A stretch of 64,000 nt of DNA. It comes from CAVSKL01 sp963728475 [NCBI: Candidatus Eiseniibacteriota bacterium]. GTDB taxonomy: Bacteria > Eisenbacteria > RBG-16-71-46 > JABDJR01. This document shows positions 17,046 through 26,164 of the stretch, in pieces. How positions within the stretch are numbered: position 1 is the first letter of the stretch; every line of letters begins with the position of its first letter. The notes under the pieces are model-generated. The model had not been told where the DNA came from. It saw only the letters and a program-made list of their open reading frames with translations, and did not search any database. The translations under genes and the position numbers were made by a program. The stretch is taken from NCBI GenBank assembly GCA_963728475.1, contig CAVSKL010000001.1:558001-622000 (forward strand), read 5' to 3'.

Positions 17046-18848
17046 CTACCCCAGGTCCGCCCGGTCCGAGTCCCCCATCTCCATCCCTGCCGGGAAGTAC
17101 TCCTTCCAGCGCCGGTCCACGAGGGCCGCGGTCTCCGGATCGCAGACAAGCTCGTCGGGGAAGCCGGGCTTGAGGCGGGCGTCGATCACCACCGGCGGGG
17201 TCGAGCCCACGTGGTGCCGGGCTACCGTCTGGCCGGCGGCGTGGAGGTCGGCGGCGGGCTCGAAGCGGGTGAACACGGTCCACAGGAAGCGCGGCACCGA
17301 CCGCACCGAGGCCTCGGCGGAATCCACCAGCGCCACCAGGGGCCACTCCGCCAGGGCGCCGTCCCGGGCGATCCGCTCGGCCAGGCCCGGATCGGCGGCG
17401 GCGGAGGCTCCCGAGACCGCCAGGCATCCCCCGCAGAAGACTCGGGCCTCGGCGAGTCCCGCCGGCAGAGGCCCGGTGAACTGCCGCGGCAGCTCCCGCA
17501 CCGGATCCCCCACGCCCAGGAGAACCCCCTTGGAACCCTCGTTCACCCGCGGCCCGGTGTAGTCCAGGGTGTCCATGGCAAGATTGGAGAACACGTAGAG
17601 GTCGGTGCGGAGATCGGCGCGCTCCAGCACGCGCTCCAGCACCGCGCGGAAGTCGCGAAGGTCGCACGGCCGGTCCAGCACCAGCAGGAACTTGGTCAGC
17701 GCAAGCTGGCCTTCGCCCAGGATCCGGAACGCGGCGGTCATGGCCTCGCGCTTGTACCGGCTCTTCACCACCGCCGCGGCCAGCGAGTGGTAGCCGGTCT
17801 CGCCGTAGCTCCAGAGCCCGGTGACCGACGGCATCACCACCGGGAAGAGAGGCGAGAGAAGCTCCTGGAGGTAATCGCCCAGGTAGAAATCCTCCTGCCG
17901 GGGCTTGCCCACCACCGTCGCCGGGAACACCGGGTCCCGGCGGTGGAACATGGCCCGGCAGTGAAAAACCGGATAATCGTGGCGGAGCGAGTAGTAGCCG
18001 TAGTGGTCGCCGAAGGGTCCCTCCGGCGCGCGCTCGGCCGGCGGCACCTCGCCCACCAGGGCGAACTCCGCGGCGGCGGCGACGGGAAGGGGGCCGGCGG
18101 GGCTCTCCGCCATGAGAAGGCGCCGCCCCATCACCAGGGAGGCCAGGAGAAGCTCCGGCACGTTTTCGGGGAGCGGCGCCACCGCCGCAAGCATCAGCGC
18201 GGGCGGCCCTCCCAGGAAGATGTTGACCGGGAGCGGACGGCCGGCGGCCTCGGCCGCCGCGTAGTGGAAACCGCCGCCTTTTCCGATCTGCCAGTGCATG
18301 CCGGTCCGGGTCGCGTCGAAGACCTGGGCGCGGTAGATCCCCAGGTTGGACCCGAGCCCCTCGGGATGCTCGGTGTAGACCAGCGGCAGGGTGAGAAACG
18401 GGCCGCCGTCCCCGGACCAGGTGATGAGGACGGGAAGCCTTCCCAGGTCCGGCGGCGACACCGTGACGTCCAGGACCGGCGCCCGGCCCCGGCGGGTCAC
18501 CCCCGTTTTCGCCAGCGCCCACAAGGTCGCCCGCTCCCGCCAGATCCTCCCCCAGGAGGGGGGCATGAGCGTCTCCGGAAGCGCCGCCGCCGCCCGCACC
18601 AGCTCGGCGGGGCGCGGCCCGAACGCCATCTCCACCCGCTTGCGGCTGCCGAAGAGGTTGGTGACGGCGGGGAAGGGTGAGCCCCCCACCCGCCGGAACA
18701 GCAGCGCCGGCCCCCCGGCCGCGATCACCCGGCGGTGGATCTCGGCGGCCTCGAGCCGGGGATCGACCGGCGCCTCGACCTCGACCAGTTCCTTTTCCCG
18801 CCGCAGAGCGGCGAGGAAGGAGCCCAGGTCGGGATGCGGTTCGGCCAT
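17046..18848 (-). CDS. UbiD-family prenylated-FMN decarboxylase
   Basis: A 600-aa protein, close to typical UbiD-family size. UbiD enzymes use prFMN to decarboxylate aromatic or unsaturated acids in the cytoplasm. The signature PEGPFGDHYGYYS (about residues 275-287; E276, D281, H282) contains the conserved metal/prFMN region, and HWQIGKGGGFHY and NIFLGGPPA are further family segments. Start ATG 18848 (MAEPHPDLGSF) is chosen because the family homology begins there. It lies 16 bp after the aconitase stop, so the two are probably co-transcribed. No ubiX prenyltransferase is in the window. It may serve in menaquinone/ubiquinone formation or in catabolism; sequence does not decide. Confidence 0.87.
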   Translation of the reverse strand: MAEPHPDLGSFLAALRREKELVEVEAPVDPRLEAAEIHRRVIAAGGPALLFRRVGGSPFPAVTNLFGSRKRVEMAFGPRPAELVRAAAALPETLMPPSWGRIWRERATLWALAKTGVTRRGRAPVLDVTVSPPDLGRLPVLITWSGDGGPFLTLPLVYTEHPEGLGSNLGIYRAQVFDATRTGMHWQIGKGGGFHYAAAEAAGRPLPVNIFLGGPPALMLAAVAPLPENVPELLLASLVMGRRLLMAESPAGPLPVAAAAEFALVGEVPPAERAPEGPFGDHYGYYSLRHDYPVFHCRAMFHRRDPVFPATVVGKPRQEDFYLGDYLQELLSPLFPVVMPSVTGLWSYGETGYHSLAAAVVKSRYKREAMTAAFRILGEGQLALTKFLLVLDRPCDLRDFRAVLERVLERADLRTDLYVFSNLAMDTLDYTGPRVNEGSKGVLLGVGDPVRELPRQFTGPLPAGLAEARVFCGGCLAVSGASAAADPGLAERIARDGALAEWPLVALVDSAEASVRSVPRFLWTVFTRFEPAADLHAAGQTVARHHVGSTPPVVIDARLKPGFPDELVCDPETAALVDRRWKEYFPAGMEMGDSDRADLG

Positions 18849-18864
18849 ACGCGGGGCGGCGGCC

Positions 18865-21147
18865 CTAGGCCTTCGATCCCTGCCGGCGGAGGAGGTTGAG
18901 CGCGCTCCCCGCCCTCCACCACGCCACCTGCTCCATGTTGAGGCTGTGCTTGAGCTCGACCTCGTCCATGGACCCGTCGGCATGGTGCAGGATGGCGGTG
19001 ATCGAGATCCCCGGAGCCAGGTCCTGGAGGCCGGTCACGGTGACCGCGTCCGTCTCCCGGACCTTCTCGTAGTCGGCGGCGTGCTTGAAGGTGAGCGGGA
19101 GGAGCCCCTGCTTCTTCAGGTTCGTCTCGTGGATGCGCGCGAACGAGCGGGCGATGATCGCGCCCGCGCCCAGGAAACGCGGCGACATCGCCGCGTGCTC
19201 CCGGCTCGAGCCTTCGCCGTAGTTCTCGTCGCCCACCACCACCCAGAGCTTCCCCGCCGCCTTCAGCTCCCGCGCCACCTCCGGCACCGGCCGGCCGGCG
19301 TCGCCGGTGAGCGGGTTCCGGGTGGTGCCGCGGCCGCCGGTGAAGGCGTTGATGGCCCCGGTGAACATGTTGTCGCTGATCCGGTCGAGGTTCCCCCGGT
19401 ATCGGAGCCAAGGACCCGCCGGGGAGATGTGGTCGGTGGTGGTCTTTCCTTTGGTCTTCAGCAGCAGCGGCATCTTGTGATAGCGGTCGTCGCCGTCGGG
19501 GCGGTTGAACGGCTGGAGCACCTGGAGACGCTCGCTCTCCGGCGCCACCGCGACCTCGATCTTCTCCGGATGCTCGGCGGGGGCCACATAGCCCTCGCGC
19601 GCGAACACGAAGCCATCCGGGGGCAGGTCGGGCGCCGGCTTGGGCGGCTCCAGCTTCCACTCCTTGCCGCCGGTCTTGATGGTGTCGGCGAGCGGGTTGA
19701 ACGACAGCCGTCCGGCCAGGCCGTAGGCGACCACGATCTCGGGGCTCGCGATGAAGGCCAGGGTCTCGGGGTTGGCGTCGTTGCGCCCGGGGAAGTTGCG
19801 GTTGAACGAGGTCACGATGGTGTTCTTCTCGCCCTTCTTGATCTCGTCCCGCCGCCACTGTCCGATGCAGGGGCCGCAGGCGTTGGCGAGCACGGTGGCG
19901 CCGACCTCCTGGAGCTTCTCCATCTGGCCGTCGCGCTGGATGGTGGCCATGACCTGCTCGCTTCCCGGGGTCACCATGAGCGGCGTCGCCATCCTGGCCC
20001 CGTGCCGGGCGGCCTGCCCGGCCACGTCGGCGGCGCGGGAGATGTCCTCGTAGGAGGAGTTGGTGCAGGAGCCGATCAACGATACCGAGATCGAATCCGG
20101 ATAGCCCTCCTCCTTCACCGCCTTGGCCATGGTCGAGACCGGGCGGGCCAGGTCCGGGGTGTGCGGGCCGACCAGGTGCGGCTCGAGGGTGGAGAGGTCC
20201 AGCTCCAGGACCTGGTGGTAGTACCGGGCGGGGTCCTTCTCGACCTCGGGATCGGGGGTGAGAAGGTCGCGGTTGGCCAGGGCCAGCTCCGCCAGCTCCT
20301 CGCGGCGGGTCGCGCGCAGGTACGCTTCCATGCGCCGGTCGAAGGTGAAGACCGAGGTGGTGGCGCCGAGTTCCGCCCCCATGTTGCAGATCGTGGCCTT
20401 GCCGGTGGCGCTGACGGCGGCGGCGCCGGGACCGAAGTACTCCACGATGTGGTTGGTGCCGCCCTTCACCGTGAGCTGCCCGCACACCCAGAGGATCACG
20501 TCCTTGGGCGCGGTCCAGCCGCTCATGGCCCCGGTGAGCTTCACTCCGATGAGCTGGGGCTGGAGCACCTCCCAGGGGAACCCGGCCATGACGTCGACGG
20601 CGTCGGCGCCCCCCACTCCCACCGCGCACATGCCGAGGCCCCCGGCGTTGGGGGTGTGGGAGTCGGTGCCGATCATGAGTCCGCCGGGAAACGCGTAGTT
20701 CTCGAGCACCACCTGGTGGATGATGCCGGAGCCGGGCTCCCAGAACCCGAGCCCGTACTTGGAGGCCACCGTGCGCAGGAAGTCGTAGACCTCGCGGTTC
20801 TCGTCCAATGCCGTCTTCAGATCCGGTCCCGAGCCCGAGTGCGCCCGTACCAGATGGTCGCAATGGACGGTGGAGGGGACCGCGGCCTCGGCCTTGCCGG
20901 CCATCATGAACTGGAGGAGCGCCATCTGGGCGGTGGCGTCCTGCATGGCCACCCGGTCGGGGCGGAGCTGAAGATAGGCCTTCCCGGCCTCCAGGTCCTG
21001 TCCCCGGGGGTCGTCGAGGTGGCCGAGCACGATCTTCTCGGCCAGGGTGAGCGGACGACCCAGCCGCTCGCGTACGATCTCCAGATTCTTCCGGGTCCGG
21101 TCGTAGACGCGCTTCACCATCTCGGGGGATGTTTCGATCTGGGCCAC
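18865..21147 (-). CDS. acn: Aconitate hydratase (mitochondrial type)
   Basis: Interconverts citrate and isocitrate in the TCA cycle with a [4Fe-4S] cluster. The 760-aa protein is of mitochondrial-aconitase type: [65 protein letters not shown] and ACGPCIGQW (cluster cysteines in the last two), then the swivel domain with [19 protein letters not shown] at 21147 is chosen because AAGGAGAG lies 8 bp upstream and the family starts there; the longer open frame upstream is non-coding. Followed closely by the ubiD-family gene. Confidence 0.96.
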   Translation of the reverse strand: MAQIETSPEMVKRVYDRTRKNLEIVRERLGRPLTLAEKIVLGHLDDPRGQDLEAGKAYLQLRPDRVAMQDATAQMALLQFMMAGKAEAAVPSTVHCDHLVRAHSGSGPDLKTALDENREVYDFLRTVASKYGLGFWEPGSGIIHQVVLENYAFPGGLMIGTDSHTPNAGGLGMCAVGVGGADAVDVMAGFPWEVLQPQLIGVKLTGAMSGWTAPKDVILWVCGQLTVKGGTNHIVEYFGPGAAAVSATGKATICNMGAELGATTSVFTFDRRMEAYLRATRREELAELALANRDLLTPDPEVEKDPARYYHQVLELDLSTLEPHLVGPHTPDLARPVSTMAKAVKEEGYPDSISVSLIGSCTNSSYEDISRAADVAGQAARHGARMATPLMVTPGSEQVMATIQRDGQMEKLQEVGATVLANACGPCIGQWRRDEIKKGEKNTIVTSFNRNFPGRNDANPETLAFIASPEIVVAYGLAGRLSFNPLADTIKTGGKEWKLEPPKPAPDLPPDGFVFAREGYVAPAEHPEKIEVAVAPESERLQVLQPFNRPDGDDRYHKMPLLLKTKGKTTTDHISPAGPWLRYRGNLDRISDNMFTGAINAFTGGRGTTRNPLTGDAGRPVPEVARELKAAGKLWVVVGDENYGEGSSREHAAMSPRFLGAGAIIARSFARIHETNLKKQGLLPLTFKHAADYEKVRETDAVTVTGLQDLAPGISITAILHHADGSMDEVELKHSLNMEQVAWWRAGSALNLLRRQGSKA

Positions 21148-21348
21148 GATCCTGCTCTCCTTGCTAAGTTCAATACTGATAACGGAATATAGCGTCGTCG
21201 CCCGAGGCCTCGGAGAGTCCCCCGCCCGACCGCCGCCACCCCTCTCCCGGCCCGCGAACAAATCGGGAGACGCCTTGGAACCATCTAGAATACGCCAACT
21301 CCGGTGGGTTTGCACGGGGGGGGGAACCGCGGGGAGGGGGCAACCGCG

Positions 21349-21382
21349 GGGCGCGCGGCGGGGGGGGCCTGGCCGCGCGCCC
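21349..21382 (-). terminator. GC-rich hairpin after the 21400 gene
   Basis: A perfect 11-bp stem (21349-21359 with 21372-21382, 12-nt loop) follows the stop of the secreted protein gene at 21400. There is no T-run, so it is a weak or factor-assisted terminator candidate. Confidence 0.5.
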
Positions 21383-21399
21383 ACGGATCTGTCCGGCCG

Positions 21400-22107
21400 T
21401 TAGCGATACAGCTGCTTCAGCCGGCTCCAGGAAACGGGGAAGGTGGGGGTGGGGGGCCGGCAGCCCGGCACCCGGAGGAGTCCGCCGTCGGTCAGGTATT
21501 CGACGTCGCGCCGGGCGCCCCCGAAGGTGCCGAAGATCGGGGAGAACAGGCGCCCCCCCTTCATGAACCACTCGCCGTAGGTGGGCGGGCTCAGGCTCCG
21601 GAAGGTGATCACCAGCACCGGGTCGTCGGGGTCGTCCGGGTAGGAGACTCCGTCCCCGTCCGGAACCAGGGCGCCGTCGCAGAAGGTGAGCTTGATGCCG
21701 TTGGCGCGGCACCCGCCCCCCAGCCCGGGCTCCTCGAACCCGGCGGGATCGTAGGCCACCTCGGTCTCGCAGACCTTGTCGCCGGCCCCGGTCATCACGA
21801 TCGCGCTCGGGCCGCCGAGCAGGATCTCCGAGGCGGCCTCGGCGTCGCAGCCGAACTCGATGGCGAGATGGCTCGGATCCCGGTAGGTCACCGAACCCTG
21901 GTCGATCCGGTGGACCCGGTACCGGTAGGTGTAGACGCCGTGGGAATCGGGTCCGCTCACGCTGTCCTGGACGGCGAAGTCGAAGCCGGTCTCGTGCCCT
22001 TCCTGCACCGGGTCCCAACACGAGCCCGCATATGCCGCCCGGACGCCGATCAGCGCCACGAGCGCGGTCAGCAGAACCGTCGTCATTCGCTTCAACACGG
22101 ATGTCAC
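21400..22107 (-). CDS. Secreted protein of unknown function
   Basis: About 235 aa with a signal peptide (VLLTALVALIGVRAAYAGS) and an otherwise unrecognised beta-rich body. Four Cys after the signal (SCWDP, GCDAEA, VCETEV and later) suggest disulfides in an exported protein. YTYRYRVHRIDQ and VTYRDPSHLAIEFGC resemble the short choice-of-anchor style domains of secreted proteins, but I cannot name the family. The start could be GTG 22107 (gives a basic n-region, chosen), ATG 22086 or ATG 22125. The gene has a promoter and a structured leader upstream. Confidence 0.65.
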   Translation of the reverse strand: MTSVLKRMTTVLLTALVALIGVRAAYAGSCWDPVQEGHETGFDFAVQDSVSGPDSHGVYTYRYRVHRIDQGSVTYRDPSHLAIEFGCDAEAASEILLGGPSAIVMTGAGDKVCETEVAYDPAGFEEPGLGGGCRANGIKLTFCDGALVPDGDGVSYPDDPDDPVLVITFRSLSPPTYGEWFMKGGRLFSPIFGTFGGARRDVEYLTDGGLLRVPGCRPPTPTFPVSWSRLKQLYR

Positions 22108-22194
22108 CCCTTCGTTGCCGAGCATCGTTGCCGCGCGATCGTCCCCCCGGGGATCGCGGTGCCGTCTCTCGTCGTTCTGAAAAGCGGTCCGTTC

Positions 22195-22306
22195 AAAAAA
22201 AATAGGAGCAACCTTTCCCGCCCGACGGCTAGGTAAGTGCCCCTGACTGCTCTTCCGCAATGTCAGCCGAGGCCGGATGACAAGCCGGCCTCCGCCCGTG
22301 TTCCCG
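22195..22306 (-). ncRNA. Structured leader or small RNA ending in a U-run terminator
   Basis: Read on the minus strand from a predicted start near 22306: hairpin A (8 bp, 22269-22276 with 22285-22292), hairpin B (22243-22266; CUGAC/GUCAG extended by UGC/GCA), then hairpin C pairing 22238-22244 with 22204-22210 (7 bp, one G-U) followed within two bases by eight U (22202-22195). The last hairpin and U-run look like an intrinsic terminator. The element is 88 bp upstream of the secreted-protein start at 22107, so it could be an attenuator or riboswitch for it, or an independent ~110-nt RNA. No known riboswitch consensus was recognised. Confidence 0.5.
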
Positions 22307-22312
22307 TGCATG

Positions 22313-22342
22313 ATGATACCAGAGGTTGAGGGCAGAATTCAA
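22313..22342 (-). promoter_or_regulatory. Promoter for the structured leader
   Basis: Minus strand TTGAAT (22337-22342), 18-bp spacer, TATCAT (22313-22318) preceded by TGG, giving an extended -10. Predicted transcription start near 22306, directly before the first hairpin. Confidence 0.6.
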
Positions 22343-22630
22343 CAAACGCACCGAATTTCCAAGGGTTTCCGCGATTCGATGATTGTGTCTTTTGACCCAA
22401 CGCTCGCGTTTCGCCGCGCGAATCGACCCGCGTCGCGTTCTGATGCGAGCGATCTTCTATGGTTGTGGACGGGAACCGGGGGTATTGGTTACGAAGAAGA
22501 CCCGCCGGCGCGGATCTTTGCCGCGAAAGCCGGAAAGTCGTCAATTCATCCGACGGTTCCGCCGGTGATTCAAATGAGGAATCAATCGACTCGGAAATGT
22601 TCCGAACCCGGCAGGTTCTCCGACGGGAGG
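22343..22630. other. Gene-free stretch between thiL and the structured leader
   Basis: No credible coding frame. Below the thiL stop, on the minus strand, lies a small hairpin TCGGAA-ATG-TTCCGA near 22595 with no T-run. Base composition is more AT-rich than in neighbouring genes. Confidence 0.45.
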
Positions 22631-23713
22631 CTAGGCGAAGTGCTCGAAGCTCTCCGCGTCCAGGCGGGAGGTGCGCCCCTTGCGGCGGAGAAACGCCCCC
22701 GGCGGGCCCGGAGCGATCTCGCCGATCCGGGTGACGGGAGTTCCGGCGATCACCGCCCGCGCGCCCAGCCGCCCGGCCGAGGCCCCGGGAAGGGTGAACA
22801 GGAGTTCGTAGTCCTCGCCTCCCCGCAGGATCGCCGCCCCGGGGTCCAGTTCCAGCCCGCCGGCCAGCCGCCGGAACGCGGGGGAGACCGGGAACCGCTC
22901 CGCGTCCGCCACCGGGCGCGCTCCCGCGGCGGCCAGGTGCCGGAGATCGGCGGCCAGCCCGTCGCTCACGTCGATGGCGGAGGTGGCGCCCAGACGGTGG
23001 AGTTCCCCCCCCAGCGCCAGCCGCGGCACCGGCCGCAGGAACGCGGCCAGGGCCGGGCGCGACCCGGGAACCGCCCGGACGAGCGCCGCCCGCCAGGCCG
23101 GCTCCCGCGCGGGGAATCGCCAGGGATCCCGTCCCCCGGCGCCGCCGTCCGCCGGCGCCGGCCGGGCCCGTTCCAGGAGGCGGAAGCCCAGGTAGGCGAG
23201 GCCGGGCCGCCCGGAGACGTAGAGAGCGTCCCCGGGGCGAGATCCTCCCCGGGTGACGGCGCGGCCCCTCGGGGCCGACCCCACCAACGCCACCGTGACC
23301 GAGGCGCGCTCGCCGCGGGCCAGGTTGCCGCCGATCACCGCCACCCCCGCGTTCCGGGCCAGCCGGGCCAGCCCCCGGTACATCGCCTCCACCGCCGCCA
23401 CCGACATCGCCGGGGGAAGGATGAGCGAGACCAGGGCATAGTCGGGCCGGGCCCCCATGGCGGCGGCATCGGAGAGGTTCACCGCCAGCGCCTTGTGCCC
23501 CACCTCCGCCGGCCGGAACCAGGAGCGGAGGAAGTGGGTTCCTTCCACCAGGGCGTCGGTGGTGAGGATCATGGTACCGCGGGGCGGCGCCACCACCGCA
23601 GCGTCGTCACCGATTCCCACCGAGGCCTCGGGCGGGGGCGGAAGCAGGCGGGAGATCCGGCGAAGGAGCCCCGCCTCCCCCACGTCGGCCACGGTCGGGA
23701 AACGGACGGTCAT
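22631..23713 (-). CDS. thiL: Thiamine-monophosphate kinase
   Basis: Phosphorylates thiamine monophosphate to the active diphosphate (cytoplasm, last step of thiamine diphosphate synthesis). The 360-aa PurM-like ATPase has the usual ThiL landmarks: SVGIGDDAAVV near the N-terminus, TTDALVEGTHF, HKALAVNLSDAAAMGA (ATP/Mg loop), VIGGNLARGE, and DVSDGLAADL followed by GGEDYELLF at the C-terminus. The enzyme looks complete. It is 63 bp downstream of the DUF2582 gene on the same strand. No TPP riboswitch was recognised upstream. Confidence 0.94.
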   Translation of the reverse strand: MTVRFPTVADVGEAGLLRRISRLLPPPPEASVGIGDDAAVVAPPRGTMILTTDALVEGTHFLRSWFRPAEVGHKALAVNLSDAAAMGARPDYALVSLILPPAMSVAAVEAMYRGLARLARNAGVAVIGGNLARGERASVTVALVGSAPRGRAVTRGGSRPGDALYVSGRPGLAYLGFRLLERARPAPADGGAGGRDPWRFPAREPAWRAALVRAVPGSRPALAAFLRPVPRLALGGELHRLGATSAIDVSDGLAADLRHLAAAGARPVADAERFPVSPAFRRLAGGLELDPGAAILRGGEDYELLFTLPGASAGRLGARAVIAGTPVTRIGEIAPGPPGAFLRRKGRTSRLDAESFEHFA

Positions 23714-23776
23714 GGGCGGGAGATCCGGCGGCGCGATCCGCGCGCCGGGAGGGGGGGACGCGCACGGGAATCCCGG

Positions 23777-23977
23777 CTACGTGTTCAGCTTGACCAGGTA
23801 ACCCGCGCCCTTCTTGCTGATGTTGACCTTCCCCTCGCGGGCCAGCCAGCCCACTCCCATCTGGATCATGGCGGGAGTCTGCTTGAGCGCGGTCTTGAGG
23901 TCGTTCAAAGAAGCCTCGCCCTTGCGGTCCAAAAGGTGGTAGATGTCACCGGCGATGTAGCCGATCTGGTTATCCAT
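23777..23977 (-). CDS. DUF2582-type winged helix-turn-helix protein
   Basis: A 66-aa protein matching the small winged-helix family seen in many bacteria: an N-terminal helix (IAGDIYHLLDRKG), a middle helix-turn-helix (SLNDLKTALKQTPAMIQMGVGWLAREGKV) and a two-strand wing (NISKKGAGYLVKL). GGAGG stands 8 bp before the ATG. Probably a DNA-binding or protein-binding adaptor; no target is known. Located upstream of thiL. Confidence 0.85.
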   Translation of the reverse strand: MDNQIGYIAGDIYHLLDRKGEASLNDLKTALKQTPAMIQMGVGWLAREGKVNISKKGAGYLVKLNT

Positions 23978-24070
23978 GATTACTCCTCCATGGGGATGAT
24001 CGTCCGGGGGGTGAGTTCCCGGACCGCCCGTGGGGCACCCCGATGGCTCATGATAGGGCCGAGGGGGGGG

Positions 24071-24178
24071 GATGATCGAGGGGGTAAAGCGGGCCCATCC
24101 CCCCCGATCGGCGGATCATCCGGGGGGAGAACGGGCTCCATCCCGGGGGATGGGGGTCCCATCCGGCCGGATGGGACC
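24071..24178. repeat. Cluster of inverted repeats including a 24-bp perfect palindrome
   Basis: Three symmetrical elements in 108 bp: GATGATC (24071-24077) with GATCATC (24114-24120) enclosing G- and C-runs; CCATCC/GGATGG (24138-24143 with 24148-24153, loop CGGG); and a perfect palindrome at 24155-24178 centred on CCGGCCGG. The CATCC/GGATG core recurs in all of them. It lies between divergent genes (DUF2582 and the 5'-nucleotidase), so it may be an operator array or a transcription block. Confidence 0.75.
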
Positions 24179-24265
24179 TTTGAACCCCGGATTGAACGGT
24201 CCGTGGGTGCCGGTGGCGGGAATCGCGGGGGCCGGACCAAGGGTCCCCCCCGGGAAAGGAACACG

Positions 24266-25915
24266 ATGGCCGGGTCATTCGCCCTCCGCCTCTCCGCGTC
24301 GCTCTCCGCCCGGCTCGCCGCGGGCCTCCTGGTCCTGGCCGGAACGGCTGCCGCGCCCGGCGGGGCCGCCGCCGCGTCCCACGTCACGATCCTCCACTTC
24401 AACGACTTCCACTCCCAGATGGAGCCCTACCGCGGGGTCCACGGCGAGGAGCGGGGGGGGATCGCCTACCTGGCCGGTGCGGTGGACCTGATCCGGCGCG
24501 CCGATCCGAACACGATCCTCCTCGACGCCGGCGACAACGTCCAGGGGACCCCCTACTTCAACGCCTTCCACGGCGAGGCCGAGTTCCGGGTGCTCAGCCT
24601 CATGAAGGTGGACGCGATGGCGCTGGGGAACCACGAGTTCGACAATGGGCTCGACGCCCTGGCCGGCGAGACCGCGGAGGCGCGCTTCCCCATCCTCTCC
24701 TCCAACGTGGTGGTGGACGACGGGTTGGGCCCGCCCGCGCTCCAGCCCCGCGGCGCCTCGTTCCCGGCCGCCGGCCGGCTCGTCGCCGTCTCCCCCGGGG
24801 CGGACCGCGCCGCCGAGCTGCCCCCGGGAGTGCACCGCGTCGCCGCTCCCTATGCGGTTTACGCGGTGAACGGGGTGCGGATCGGGGTGATCGGGGTCAC
24901 CACCCCGACCCTCCCCCGCATCGTGCTCTCCACCGTGAACCGGGGGCTGAACGCCCTGCCGGTGAACGCGTCGGTCGCGCCCTGGGTGCAGGAGCTCCGG
25001 CCCAACGCGGACCTGGTGGTGGTGCTCAGCCACTGCGGGCTCACCGTCGATTCCACCCTGGCCGCCGGCGTTCCCGGGATCGACGTCATCGTGAGCGGCC
25101 ACGATCACGTGGCGCTTCCCCAACCACGTCTCATCCCCAACGATAACCGGAACGGGATCGGAGGCACGCTCCTGGTGGAGGCCGGCTCCCGGGGCGATTT
25201 CCTGGGCCGGCTCGACCTGGACGTGGACGGAAACCGGATCGTGAACTTCTCCGGACGGCTTCTACCCATCGGCCCCGCGGTTCCCTCGGACGAGGACGTG
25301 CTCGCCCTGGTGAACGGCTACCAGGGCCGCCTGGACCGGGAACTGGGCGAGGTGATCGCCACCGCTCCCCGGGGCCTTTCCGCCGGCGGCTCCATGGACC
25401 GCCAGGTCGTGCTGGGGCGGCTGGTCGCCCGGTCCATGCTCGCCGCCTCCGGCGCCGACGTGGCCATGGAGAACGGCGGCGGCATCCGGTCCTCGATTCC
25501 CCCCGGCCCGGTCACCCTGGCCGACGTCTACACCGTCCTCCCGTTCGAGAACAGCATCGTGACCCTGGACATGACGGGGACGGAACTCCAGGCATTCCTC
25601 GACTTCGGTCTTTCCCTTCGAGGCCGCGGCGGCTTCCCCCAGATGGCGGGGGTGAGCTTCGTGGACGGCGGGAGCCGGGCGGAGAACGTCCGCGTAGGCC
25701 CCGATCCGCTCGATCCCTCCCACAGGTACCGGGTCGCCGTGAACAACTACATCTATCACGGCGGCGACGGCTACCGTCTCGAGGCGGACCACCCCGGCGC
25801 GGAGGATACGGGAACCACCCTCCGGGACGCCTTCATCCGTTTCGCCCGCGACCGGAAGGTCCTCGACCTCGAGAAGCCGGAGAAGCGCCGAGAAGCGCCA
25901 CCAAAGCCGCGCTGA
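24266..25915 (+). CDS. Secreted 5'-nucleotidase/2',3'-cyclic phosphodiesterase family protein
   Basis: A 549-aa exported protein with a signal peptide (~1-37). The metallophosphatase domain shows all the usual metal motifs: HFNDFHSQ, DAGDNVQGT, GNHEFDNG, LSHCG and VSGHDHV. The C-terminal 5'-nucleotidase domain has ENGGGIRSSIPPG and LPFENSIV, the substrate loop. This is the UshA/YfkN family that releases phosphate from nucleotides outside the cytoplasm. ATG 24266 is preceded by GGGAAAGGA; the longer frame upstream is non-coding. Transcribed away from the inverted-repeat cluster. Confidence 0.93.
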   Translation: MAGSFALRLSASLSARLAAGLLVLAGTAAAPGGAAAASHVTILHFNDFHSQMEPYRGVHGEERGGIAYLAGAVDLIRRADPNTILLDAGDNVQGTPYFNAFHGEAEFRVLSLMKVDAMALGNHEFDNGLDALAGETAEARFPILSSNVVVDDGLGPPALQPRGASFPAAGRLVAVSPGADRAAELPPGVHRVAAPYAVYAVNGVRIGVIGVTTPTLPRIVLSTVNRGLNALPVNASVAPWVQELRPNADLVVVLSHCGLTVDSTLAAGVPGIDVIVSGHDHVALPQPRLIPNDNRNGIGGTLLVEAGSRGDFLGRLDLDVDGNRIVNFSGRLLPIGPAVPSDEDVLALVNGYQGRLDRELGEVIATAPRGLSAGGSMDRQVVLGRLVARSMLAASGADVAMENGGGIRSSIPPGPVTLADVYTVLPFENSIVTLDMTGTELQAFLDFGLSLRGRGGFPQMAGVSFVDGGSRAENVRVGPDPLDPSHRYRVAVNNYIYHGGDGYRLEADHPGAEDTGTTLRDAFIRFARDRKVLDLEKPEKRREAPPKPR

Positions 25916-25967
25916 CCCCCTTCCGGCCGGCGGAGGCTCCACTTCGCCGGTGCGGGCTCTTTCCTGC

Positions 25968-26036
25968 GTACTATGCATATGTATAGTTAGATTTTATCGC
26001 ATCAGACTGGGTATCTGGTCACCACTTGTCTATAAT
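25968..26036 (+). promoter_or_regulatory. AT-rich promoter region of the FG-GAP gene
   Basis: A perfect TATAAT at 26031-26036 lies 129 bp before the ATG at 26165; the -35 is poor. About 45 bp upstream is an imperfect inverted repeat (ACTATGCAT/ATGTATAGT, one mismatch) that could be an operator. Confidence 0.5.
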
Positions 26037-26164
26037 TGTAGTGGGTTCGACTCCAGGGGCGGTCCCGCCCCGCCCGGATTCGCTGTTGCTCACCTTCGCC
26101 GGGGCTGCCGTCCCCGTCCGGCACCCCCGATGCGCCAAAACGTCCGACATCCTGGGAGATCCCG

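Noticed and set aside
22277-24265. Long N-terminal extension of the 5'-nucleotidase frame
   Set aside because: The upstream part runs antisense to thiL, and the signal peptide with a ribosome site starts at 24266.
26035-26065. tRNA T-arm-like GGGTTCGACTCC
   Set aside because: No stem pairing for a T-arm and no acceptor, D- or anticodon arm around it; it sits just downstream of a TATAAT.
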